Positions 44,201-56,200 of a DNA stretch of 64,000 bases are shown in pieces. Source of the stretch: Haemonchus contortus. Taxonomy: Eukaryota > Nematoda > Chromadorea > Rhabditida > Trichostrongylidae. Numbering within the stretch: the stretch's first letter is position 1; each line of letters begins with the position of its first letter. The stretch spans positions 26,725,932 through 26,789,931 of the forward strand of contig LS997566.1 in assembly GCA_000469685.2 (NCBI GenBank). Reading direction: 5' to 3'. Position numbers and translations under genes: made by a program. A model generated the notes under the pieces. It was not told where the DNA came from, searched no databases, and saw nothing but the letters and a program-made list of their open reading frames with translations.

Positions 44201-47200
44201 TTTTATGTTGACAAGTGTAAGATAAGTGACGGTAGAGCGGAGAATTTGGCGCAATTGGTACCGAGCGAATAGAGAGAGATTGGTAAAAAGAGGACTTGCT
44301 TTCGACAGAATCAGACAAGCCATAAATGGAAGGTAGAATTTAGCGCTGGGAAAACAGTCCAACAAATTGAACGAGCACCAAATCCAAACCCGCTCAAGAA
44401 AGTTGCAGTTGCAGACGACGAGCTTGAAGCGGTACTCGTGCGAAAACTCGGTAACTCCTGTCCAATTTTTGCACTTGGAGGAAAAAGCGAACCCAACTAG
44501 ATCACAAAGTGTAAAATATTGTAATTAAGTGTATAAAGGTAAGGAAACGGAGCGAAGAGCAAGAAAATGAAGTGAGCAATAAAGTTTTGAACAAATAAAA
44601 TAAATAAAATTTTTACGTCACTTGATGTTTTGACATTGAAGTATGGAGTGAAGTAGAAACTTTCTCATTTCCCTTCAAGCCTTACAGAACAATCAAAATG
44701 GTGGGTTGTGTAGGCGTTCGTTGTCGAGAAGCTCACTAAACGCTCTCAGGAAACCAGTTTGACTAATTCGTACTTTTTGCAAGACTTTGCAAGACTCCAA
44801 CACCTTGAGGAGAGGTTATTTAAAGCTGTTTAACTCCAACTCGTTTGGGAGGGCCGAGCCCATAAGTTCCTCCACTCTTCAACCTCTTCTCCTCTTCCCC
44901 TTTACTTTCCTGCACCAGAAGCCTCAAGTAGAAAATTAAACCTTTACGATCCTGCACTTCCTGCCAAAATGCATCTGCACCGAGCACGAAACCCTCATTC
45001 TACAATTCTACATCTTTCTAGCATTTATTTCTCGTTACTAGGAATTCCATTTTTGCTGACAGTCTTCTCCCCAAGTTGATCGCATCAAAGCATCTTGCTT
45101 CTCGCAGCGTCTATTTCTACCAATGAAACACAAGTTTTTCATGTGAAAAGAGTAACCCTTCTCCTCGATGCTTTTCCTCGATGCTTACTATTCCACTGTT
45201 GCTATCGATTTGATTACCCTAAAATTCCATAGATAAGAGCGGGTGAACCTACCGGTGAAAAATAAATTGGAAAAAATCGAAATTGAATGCAGTCATCCTT
45301 CTAACTTGATGGATGGATAAATTAAAATTCGAAGAAGAAGTTAAGAAGAAGCTCCGCCCCTCAACTCCAAACCCCGCCCACCTAATAAACAATTCATATA
45401 GAAAAGTAGCGATTTTAACGGATCGCTGTTTTTTTATATGAATTGTTTATTAAGTGGGCGGATTTTCGATTTGAGGGCGGAGCTTCTTCTTAACTTCTTC
45501 TTCGAAGTTTAATTTATCCATCCATCAAGTTAGAGGGGTGACTGCATTCAATTTCGATTTTTTCCAATTTATTTTTCACCGGTAGGTTCACCCGCTCTTA
45601 TCTATGGAATTTTAGGGTACTTATCTTTCTCTAGCTCATTGACGATATGTAGACAGCATAATGACCATCGAATTTTGCACCTACACAGTCATAAAATGAC
45701 GCTCCTTTACATAAGTTTGCACAACCCTTCCCAAGGCAGGGTTTGCTCAAAGTAGTGAAGAGTGATATGAGTAGAAAGAGTGCGATCACAGCTGCAACAC
45801 TTGAGAGCACTCAATATGGGACCAAGTTGAACGCTGAGAACACAACATAGCGAAAGTAGAGAATACAGCATGACTCAGCGTCGTGCCGCCCCCAGCTGAA
45901 ACGTCGTAGAGTAGCAGATGTAAAAAAATCGTAATACTATATATAAGATAGAAATATTAACGTAAGCCAAAAAAAATCACTAGGTGCAACAGGAGCAACC
46001 AAGGTTTTTCCCCTAATCACAATAGAATCGTGATACAACATGCTAATAATTGGTGTTAATCTAGAGAGAACAAAGTGCTTATTAACCAACTCAACTGCAC
46101 AACAACAACGACCACAGCAATGCTGTAGTGACTGAATACATCATCCGCTGAACTCCTGTGCAATGAGGTGATGAGGGATACGCAAATGAATCGGCGCAGT
46201 CACTTTGTCACGCCGGCAGTGACGCCCTGCTCCTCGCTGTAGATGGGCATCGGGATTCGCCGCGCTCAGGAGTGGCGTCGCTGTCGGCGTGAATGACTGA
46301 ACGGGGTCTTACGCGGTGCTCGCTCCTGCCCTCGTCACGCGGGATGTTGCTTTGGCCCTTGCAGCCCCTACGTTGCTCCTACACCTCAACCACCGCCCTA
46401 CACGCGTTACGTCCTACAACATCGGTACACCAATAAGAATCGAAAGGAAGAAGTGGTAAAAATAATGTATACATATATACATAGAGAAAACAATGAATAC
46501 TTCATGAATAGAAGTTACGATGATGACCACTAAACCTATGTATCAGAAAGATCAAATCCAGTGCATTAAGTCTAACGAGGAGTGAAGTGACTCGGGGCCG
46601 TTCTGCGCTTCGAGCTTCCATGCTCGTGTCGGTCACTACGCATTCGGTCGGATTGCATCATGTCTCCATCCTCGAGGGGGATCGACGGCAGGACGACGGG
46701 CAGTGGCAACCGGATTCGATGACGACATGCAGACACACTGCCGGGTGTTTTTAGGCCAGAGCACGCGTCTAGTATAACCGACGCGCAGGCGCCGATGTTC
46801 GCGCCGGGAACACCGCACGCCGGGGGGCGCGCGATTCACGCGCCAATATAATGAGGTCATCGCGCTCGCAGCATCGTTTCAGTACTTTCCCGTTGAGATG
46901 GACCAAATAAATTTGCAGTAGTTCACGGCTTCACCATGAATAGAGCAAATCTCTTTACTATGGCAAAAAAGCCCCTTCGAGACTGAGAATTCACCTCATA
47001 GGTCAACAATTTACTAGTCAAACGTTCAAAATAAGAATAACTTTAATTTTTTCGATCCTAGTAAACGCAATCCATCTGTAAACGTGCATAGTTGGTCATT
47101 TCTTCACTTATTCTACTTATAAGTTCTTATAACTTCCGTTATGATGGTAGGAATGATGTTTTAGCGCGTTTTGTCCGATGACCTCATTATATTGGCGCGT

Positions 47201-50200
47201 GAATCGCACCACACCCCCGCACGCCCTACCAGGCTGACCTACAAGAAGTCGGGTCGAAGTCACGACACACTCCATCTGTAATTGTCGTCTTCGCCGTCAA
47301 ATGAACCGAGTTTGTAAGCAGGATTATGACGTTGGATTGCGTGATAAGTAGTGCTTTTTTGTCTCGGATATCATGATGAAAACCCTTTCAGGCTGACAAT
47401 GCAACAGAAATTCATTTTGAACCTTGTGTGCAGTTTAGCGATTTAAGCAATTAAAAAAATGCGCAATATCGAAGATGCGTCCGCCTGTTGCCGGCCGATC
47501 GACAGATGTGAGACTGTTTTGAGCAGCTGGAGGCAGATGCAGTGACTATTGCTTTGTTAATAGTTAATAGACGAAGCAGGTAAACAGCATCTTATCGGCA
47601 CGTAATAGAGAGGGAGCTGATCGCTGTCTACCGCTACCTGTCCGCCAAAAGTGGGTAGACGAAATTGATGGATTGATTGATCACTAGAACATTGGCTTCT
47701 TTGCTGTTCATTTCTCTTGAAAAAAATTCCAATAAGTTGAGCTAATAAACAAAAGGGTATTCGATTTCAAAGGTAAATCCCCATGTTATAGATGGGGCTC
47801 AGGCATATCTGGTGGTGGTGTATCGCCACAGCTTCTTCTGAACACTTGCAGGATGCTCTTTTTCAGAATCCAGCATCGGTGGGTCTATCTTGGACGCACG
47901 CGACCCGAAATTTTTGGAGGAGTACTACGCAAGGTGAGATACAGCATAGAGTATAGACCTTATGTTTCGCCGACGTTTTTGAGCACAAACATTAGAAATG
48001 CGCTGTTGTTCATCCTAGCTAACATTTAGCTGAATAAGCTTCGAGGATATTGCTCTCAAAATATGTAACACTCCTAGGCAATGAGGTCAATGAAATACTC
48101 GTCTGAACAACGTTGGTTCGAATATTAGCGAAGCAACCAACTTCCAAATGCGCTTGCAGTTTTGCGCTCTACTAAAAATTTGAAGAATGAGAACCGGATT
48201 TTGGCTGTGTAGGTTAACGACGATAAGAAGTGGTGCGCTACCATCCTTGTTGTCCAAGTAAGCAATTTCCAAACCCCAAATGGATACATGGGTCGGACGA
48301 TTTGGCTTGCCTGATCAAGCCGTTGTCTGGCTAGACAGGGCGTAATAAGGGCTCTCAATACTTTTTGGCCGGCACAGACACTCACAAGGGAAGGATTCTT
48401 GGTCGCAATAGCCATTCAAGACGAGATTTATCCCCCCGTGGGTGATTTCAAACGCTAATCTCAAATCTGTGTTCTGAATCTGCCAAAGGATTTGAAAACA
48501 AAGTTACAGGACCGATGGTCCTCCCTGTATTATACCACAGTAACGAACGGATGACCGAGCCGAAAAAAGCCATAACTGTGCAACGGTGGCGCAGCTGGTA
48601 GGCATGACATCAAGGCTCGATTCCTTGGTGCACGTGCTCGTTTTACTTTCGCATGAAATGCGTCCTAAACGCTTGCAAAAAGCTTTTGGGCATCTAAGGA
48701 GCTCCCTCACAATTTAGGTGTCCAAGGAATAAGAATTCGATAAAAAAAATTTACCACTACTGACCGAATACATATAGTAGCGGCCAAAAATTTCCGGTGA
48801 AACGCTCTTCCAATCATATCTTTTCACCTACTTCATGAAATCACAAGAAGATTTGACCACCTGTGACCCCGTCCTCGTTTGTATTCCTATTTCATTTTTT
48901 TCACAATGCTACTCATCAATCGATAAAATCCAGAAGTCTTCGGTGAAACGCTCTGTCAATCGTATCTTTTCACCTACTTCATGAAATCACAGGCTTTAGT
49001 ATTGTGAATATTTCCCTCCTGGTATGGTAGTGAGACTTAACTCGAATTCATTGAGAAATACAGATAGCATTGGCCTAAGAGAGACTGTTAACTTCAGATT
49101 AACAACATGTCATACACCAAAATTATCAATATTTACTAGTAAATCCCCGACTTCTTATGACAGCAGCGCAACAGGAGGGCATTGAGTTGACTATTTTTTG
49201 GATATTAGACGATAGCATGGCGTTCCACTCCTCCGCTGATTGATTGAATTTTTGGTCACCTTTTCTACAAGGTTAATTCGTACAACACCTCTTAAGCTCT
49301 TCCCACATGTGCTTTATAGGACTCAGATCCGGTGACTGGCTTGGCCACTCTAGAAGTCTGATTCGCTGTTGGCTGAAGGCCTGCTTCACAACCATTGGGG
49401 TGTGTTTAGGATCGTTATCCTGCTGTGATATCCACCTAGATGCGCTGCTGGGACTACAGCAAGGCGATGTCGACCATCATGTTCTTGTAGTACTCCTCTG
49501 TCATGGTGCCATCAATTCTAAAGTAGGGCCTATTCCGTTTTAAGAGAGGGAACCGTATACCATCACACTCCCACCACCTTGCTCTGTTGTACGTAAGACG
49601 ACTTCGGATTAAACCTTTCTCCAGCTGAACGTCGTACGTACCGTATGCTATAGCTTCCAAACAAATTGAACTTACTCTTATCTGTAAGAAGAACTTTGGT
49701 CAGTCGAGGTCCAGTTGAGGTTAAAGAGCGCTTCACTCTAGCTCTCCTATTCCTTGGACTGATAAGCGGCTTTTTGGCTGAACATCTCCCGTGAATACCT
49801 AATTACTTCAACATCTTCTTACCGTCCTCCTGTTAAGATTGATGCCATCGCTAGCGCTGAATTCGGTGGCTATGTCAGCCTTCGACCGACGTATGTCCAG
49901 TGCTGAAAAGGTGCACCGGGCCCCTCCCGTCCTCTCAGCATTGCATATAGTTTTTCTGACCTGATAGCGCTGTAAAATCGAAGAGATCGTCTGCTGCGGA
50001 ATATTCAAAATTCTCGAAATGGTCGTGATTTTCATACCAGATTGCTTCATGTCTACTGCCCGCCGGACTCCCTGATTGACTTCTGTCCTTCTGTGCATGC
50101 CTGTAGAGCGCAAATGAGATTTTAAAATGCAATTATTGCTAACCTTTCAATCAAGAAGAATCGCTTCACTCGTAAAACTGGCGGCTCGCGTGATTATATG

Positions 50201-53200
50201 CTTTGTAATTAGTCACGTGACCTCAGTTTCAAAGCCAAGAAGTATAAACAGGTTCGAATAACGGTGAGGGTCGATATATACGAATTTTTCTTGAATCCTT
50301 CTATTAGGGAAAAGTTACGATTGAAAAGGCGTTTCACTGAAGACTTTTGGCCGCTACCGTACATGACCGTCTCCCTACCCCGAACAGTCGAGACAGTGTT
50401 CCGAAATCTTCGGCAGTTCCGTGCACCACTTACGATAGACGGCGATCGAAAGACTCATCCGAATATAGCCCTCTCGGGAGGGTTACGGTCCACACATTTT
50501 AGGAATACTGTCAGCGCACGGCTGTACTCGAAACCCTGGATGAAGACTTCCTTGAAGTTGTCCCCTATGGACCTTCATTGTTGGTTTGATGCAGTATCCA
50601 GTGGAAATGACTCGTGTAATGGGACTCCTATATGAATTTTATTATAACTTATACTTCCAACTTATCTGCTAATCTGCATAGGTAGGCAGATCGGTCACCT
50701 TGTTTCGCACCTGATAGTTGCAACCACATCAGCCATCGTAAGTTGACAGTAATGGACTGATTTGAAACCTCATGCCCTCTTGATTTCCTTGGACGGCATT
50801 CTGTCGCGATGATACAAAACGTGTTACTACTGTACGAGTGGGTGCGGCTTCTTTTGACACCCGAACTAAAGACGGCTATGGACTCTTCCCCCAGCGCCAT
50901 AGAATTGGAGCTCATGGGCCAGATCACAAACTTAAAGGCTACGTTTCACTTCGCAACCTCTATATCCCCACAAACGCACGACGTTTCTTTCGCGAAGTTA
51001 CGGATCCATCGTCGCTATCCTCATCGACCGCAGAGAATCATTGTTATCGCCTTTCACGAATTCGACTTCCTCGCAAAGGATAGCTGGCTTGTTTTCACAG
51101 CATCTAAAAGTAAGGTTCAAAACTTCATCACCATCTTTTCCTAGATGGTGCTTACATTATGCTGCAAGAACGAAAGTCCTCCATCAAGTATGGTGACACC
51201 ACATGCAGTCAGAAGATTCGTTGTGTAACTTGTTGGAGAGCTTTTGTTCCGATGAATCATCGGGAACCACTCTCCTTGAAGCCCTTCTGAGCCGATCTTG
51301 AGCAAGTGTGTAGAATGCCTGTTTTGCTCGAATGTAGCTCCACCCTTATTCGGCCGGTGAGGGGCAATAAAAACTTTCCTTGTAACACCTTTTCAGTGTT
51401 CCTAAATTGAAAAAGGAATCCGTAAGTACCAACATTGGGCCTAAAAACGTTTTACAAGCGTTTAGGACGCATAACATGGGGAAGCAAAACGAGCACATGC
51501 ATCAAGGAATGGAACCTTGATGTCATGCCTACCAGTCCATCGCCATATCAGCTGCACCACCGTTGCACAGTTACGACTTTGTTCGGGAGGGGAGGCATCG
51601 GTCCCGTAAGTTTATTCCCAGAATCGTTCAACAGATTTGGAACACTGATTTAAGATCAGCGTTCAAACCCCTTACATACGTATGTATAGATCTCAACTTG
51701 GATAGCCACTGCGACCAAGTATCCTTGCCCTGTTAATGGACATGTTATGCCGATCTTGTTATTACTGTATTGCTCACGTAACGAGACGAATAGTACGCCT
51801 AATTGAAAAACACGCAGACAGCCACCACGTACAACTCCTTTCCTGCTACTTTTTTGAAGTCTTATTTTATTGAAATTCAACAATTTTCGCGCTTTCTTCA
51901 CCGCCCCTGCACATCTCTGCACTATGGCTTCCGTTATTTCGCTTGAAATAGATAACTCAAAATTATCGTAAACTGTAGTCTTTGTGTATAGCGAATACGC
52001 AATTGAGCTTCATTCAGCGTCAGCACCATTTCATAATGTTCATGCACTCTTGCATTCAAATTCTAAATGTTTCTCAAAGTATGTTGATCGATGCCAGGAT
52101 TTTTTTGGTCTGAACTTCAAACTGCAGAACTTGGCTTTTCCTAGAGAGGACAGCATCATCATTACATTGCTCTTTACCAGCTTGGAGTGTTATTATAGAT
52201 CACGCCTTCATTTGATATCAACCTTAGCGCAAGAAATGAAGGACTGGGTGAAAACAATGCGTGAAACGGACACTCCCAATTTTTCTGGCCGTGCTAGCCT
52301 GAAATATTTGTCGTCTCCAGATTTTGTGAGGTGAGTTCTTGTAATCACACGGTGTTTCATTGTTGAAGAACTGAAGGCGAAATGAAAATTTTAAGATGGG
52401 TTGTCGTACAATTACAGACTAGCTTCGAAAATAATTTTTCACATTGATTTGGATTGTTTCTTCGTCTCAGTGGCTTTGAGGGATCGACCGGATTTGATTG
52501 GTAAACCTGTAGCGATTACTCATAGCAAGGTATGTTTTTTTAACTTGTATATGATAGTTCAACGATTTGGTTAAAATTCTGCCGTGTTAGTAAATCGGAA
52601 ACCACGACATTCAGGAATGCCTCTCTCAGGCCTCTGAGAGGAGCTCTTCTTTATCAGAATAATGTTTTCTATATTTGAATCTATGTAATTCAATAGGCTG
52701 TGCTCAATTTTTTGTGAGTATCAGTATTATAGGGTGTTTCTGCGGGGTTTTCGGAGTTAGCTTCCGTTAGCTATGCAGCTCGCGAATATGGTTTAAGGAA
52801 TGGAATGATTGTACGTGATGCTATAAAGCTGTGCCCGAATCTGGTATGCTTGCCATACCTTTTCGACGAATATCGTGCCGTCTCCAAAGCTATCTATACA
52901 ATTGTTGCTCGGTCAGTCGGTACATTGAACACCCAATAGACATACTGAAATTCTGTTGACAAAATGAAAGAATATTCTGGAGGTTATGGACACTGGGAGC
53001 TTATCTATTAATGGCACTGAGTCGGATAATGATCTTGCTTTGCTTTCAGATATACTCTTGAGATAAGAGCTGTTTCTTGCGATGAGATGTATGTTGACTG
53101 CACAAAGTTTTTCGACGAAGTAGGTTTTCCATTGTTTCTGGCAACGTTCTAGTTGGAAAGTAGACGCAAATGTTTTATTAATCAGCTGTGGGATCTCAAG

Positions 53201-56200
53201 GTCAGCATATTTCGCTAGCGAAAGTGATAGAGAGCACGGTGCTCTGAAAAACACGTGTACTAGTTCGAGCCTAGCCCGAGATTAAAGTTTTGCCTGCAGC
53301 GCTGTGAGATTAGCCTCCGGATTGTGCTGCTATTTGATTTTTGCTATTTAAGAAGACGAAATGATGCGAGTATGAAAATACGGCTACTGTGAAGGGATCG
53401 AATGTTACTAGGATAAAGTGAGGAGAGAATAAAATCAGTGTGAAAAGTAGAAAATAAAATGCTTCGGAAAAGGGAAGAGCTGTAAAAAAAGGAAAAAGAA
53501 TTTATAAGAAAGCATAACACGAGGGTCATACCAGTAACTTTTCTAAGTGAACTTTAGTTAAGGAACAAAAAACGGAACCCTGCAGAGCCGATTTCTGATT
53601 ATAACAAAAAGAGTTTGAACTCCGTTGTTGGGCCTTACAATCAGTGACAGCAAAGAGTTATAAATATAGGAGTATGAATATGTATTAAGTTGCTCCTCTT
53701 TTATGAAGAACGTTAGTGATCTAGCATATCCTCTCAGTTTCAATCGAGCTCGATTGAAAAGAGGACATGAATTTTAGAAATGTCGAGAGGGAAGAATCTG
53801 TAACTTTCTTACCATACATACAAATGCAATTCAGAACAAGTAGAAATATGAATAATCTTGGTGGAACGGTAGTGAGCAATTAGTCGTCCACACGCTTCGG
53901 AATTAGAAGGTTTAAAAAGCTACCACAGAACTGGCGGGCGCCTTTTTACAGACAAGGGATGAGTGCCGAGTTATGGCAAGCGGATCATCGCATCCTGGGG
54001 CACTGCGTGTCCAACGGTGTTTACTGCAGCAAGCTTCTAAGAGTTCCGTACTTCGGATCAAGGTTAATGACTGCTTTCTCGTTATCGTACATTCCTGGTA
54101 CGTTTTCCCGCTGACATCTCCGCCAAACTGGAACATGACTGTAATCTGCCAAATTGGAACATTGCTTCAACGGTGTTGCCGTCTTTCTTTTGAATGTGCT
54201 GATTTCAACAAGGTTGAATATTACGACACAGTGTCATCCAAAAGCGTTTGACTGCTTTTGAGTAGACACCATTCCTTCTTCGTAGGTAATCGTAATGGTC
54301 GAGTTTCCTGCTCCCACAATCTTTTGCTGAGAATGTAAAGGCAGAAGACATCGATGGCCGTCACTCAAGGAAGACCGTCGAACCGTCCGCAGCACATCCA
54401 CGAATCTTCCCCATTGGCTATCATTCTACGGTGCGACATCATCAATGTCCTCGGCGATAAGCTGCATTTGAGAGAGTCAACGCACCACACCTTTTTTAGG
54501 TTGTGACTGATTCCACAGGGCTAGTATAGGACAAGGTTGTATACGGAGTAATCTCAGCTGAACCAGTACGGATCCATCATAATAACCGTTCTGTGGAGTT
54601 CCGACTCGACATTCTTTCGAAGTGAGCGGGTACGGTGATGAGGTATATTATGTACGTGATAACCTCCATTCCAAGACTCCATTCAAGACTAATTCGTCAG
54701 GTTATGGTTTGGAGTGTAACGTCGTGCGACATCCTTTACAGCCTTCATCTCATTCCCTGAGGGATGCGAAAGCAACGTTTCTTATCCCAGCCACCGAACT
54801 CAGCTGATAAAATATGGATAGAGCTATAGGGTCGTGCCAAGAAGTCTGACCATCGGACAAACTTCGGATACATGGGATTGGGATACGCCTATAACAAACA
54901 AACTAATTTTTATGATAACGAAATTTTCGAAGCCACAGAAGGGGCGGCAGGGATAACATTTGCAGAGTTGCGTTGGTCGAGTACTGCACTTCCACACCTT
55001 AACTTATCATAAATCATAGGCAGCGCCAGTCAACATAACGCACATCTGTTGTCAGCGAAAAAAAAAGATTACGTTCGAGAATTACTATATAATGTTCTTC
55101 AGTCGTAATAAAGATATCTTCTGAACACGCTCCGACTCCAGGTCCTTTTACGCAACCCTTGATCGAATGGATGGCGCAGATATTGATGTACGACCGAACA
55201 GCACGCCATTAAAATGGAATGGACCGTTTGTTGCTGTGCAACTGCTTACTACGCCTTTTTTAAGCGGTAGCAGTAGCCGCCTGCCAGATCAATAAGATGA
55301 GAACCATCTCTTCCCTTGCAAATTTTGAGGGTTAGATCAGCTACAATTCCGAAACAATGCTGGGTAACAATCTTCCTTGATTCGTTCTCCCCTCTATAGT
55401 CTATAGACAAATGTGTATTGTCAACCTTTTTATCTACCAATAGTCGTTGGAGTTGACTGGCCTGGCGAACTGTATTGCGATTTCTCAGATCTGAAAACAC
55501 ATTTGCTTGTTGCATTCGCACGTCATATGATGTAGGTTTGGTTTTCTGGCGGAGTCAGTGTTCCGCACATCAACGTGTTCTACCGAAATGGTGCGGTCAG
55601 CTTCAGAATCATCCTTGCAGAAGTTGTATTGAACTCTACAAGGCTGCCGACAGGATCCTTCGGCAATAGTCTTGAACTATGATTTTGCGTATTATATCGA
55701 TCAAAACTTCCATTCGTTTGACTTTGGTTCGGCAACATGTATTTTTATTGCCACTTATACCACTTGTCAAGTCTGAAAACCTTGGAGGTTCGATGGAACA
55801 GTCATCTGATCACTCTCCGAGCGTCTCACCTCTTCTAACTAATCAGATCTGGGAATCACGATTCGTAGCAGAGATCTTGATTTCATTCGTTAGAAGAAGA
55901 ACACCTCTGAAGGATTACGAGAATAAGTGACCATTCCATTCCCAAACTTCTTTGAGCTATCTGGCTCAATTTTCGCTATAGTTTCGAATGGTATAACTAG
56001 CGTTTTGAACACGTTTGCATGTTCTGTCGAGATTGTTGCCTTTCGCAATGGCTTTGGCCAGAATCAAACCTTAGTTGGGTTTCCATAACATTCAGGACAT
56101 TAGTTCCCAAGTAGAGATAGAGTATTCTTTTTGCAAGTACCCAAGTTTGACTCTCAATAAATCTTGACATGGCTTTGAATAAATCTCGTTAAAATTTGAT

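Noticed and set aside
48585..48625. Possible tRNA gene
   Set aside because: Box-like motifs belong to a repeated SINE with a conserved non-tRNA tail.
50649..51144. Overlapping frames on both strands
   Set aside because: No domain, no consistent splice sites; intronic position.
54250..54800. Possible transposase remnant
   Set aside because: Weak basic peptides such as DGRHSRKTVEPSAAH did not extend into any recognisable core.
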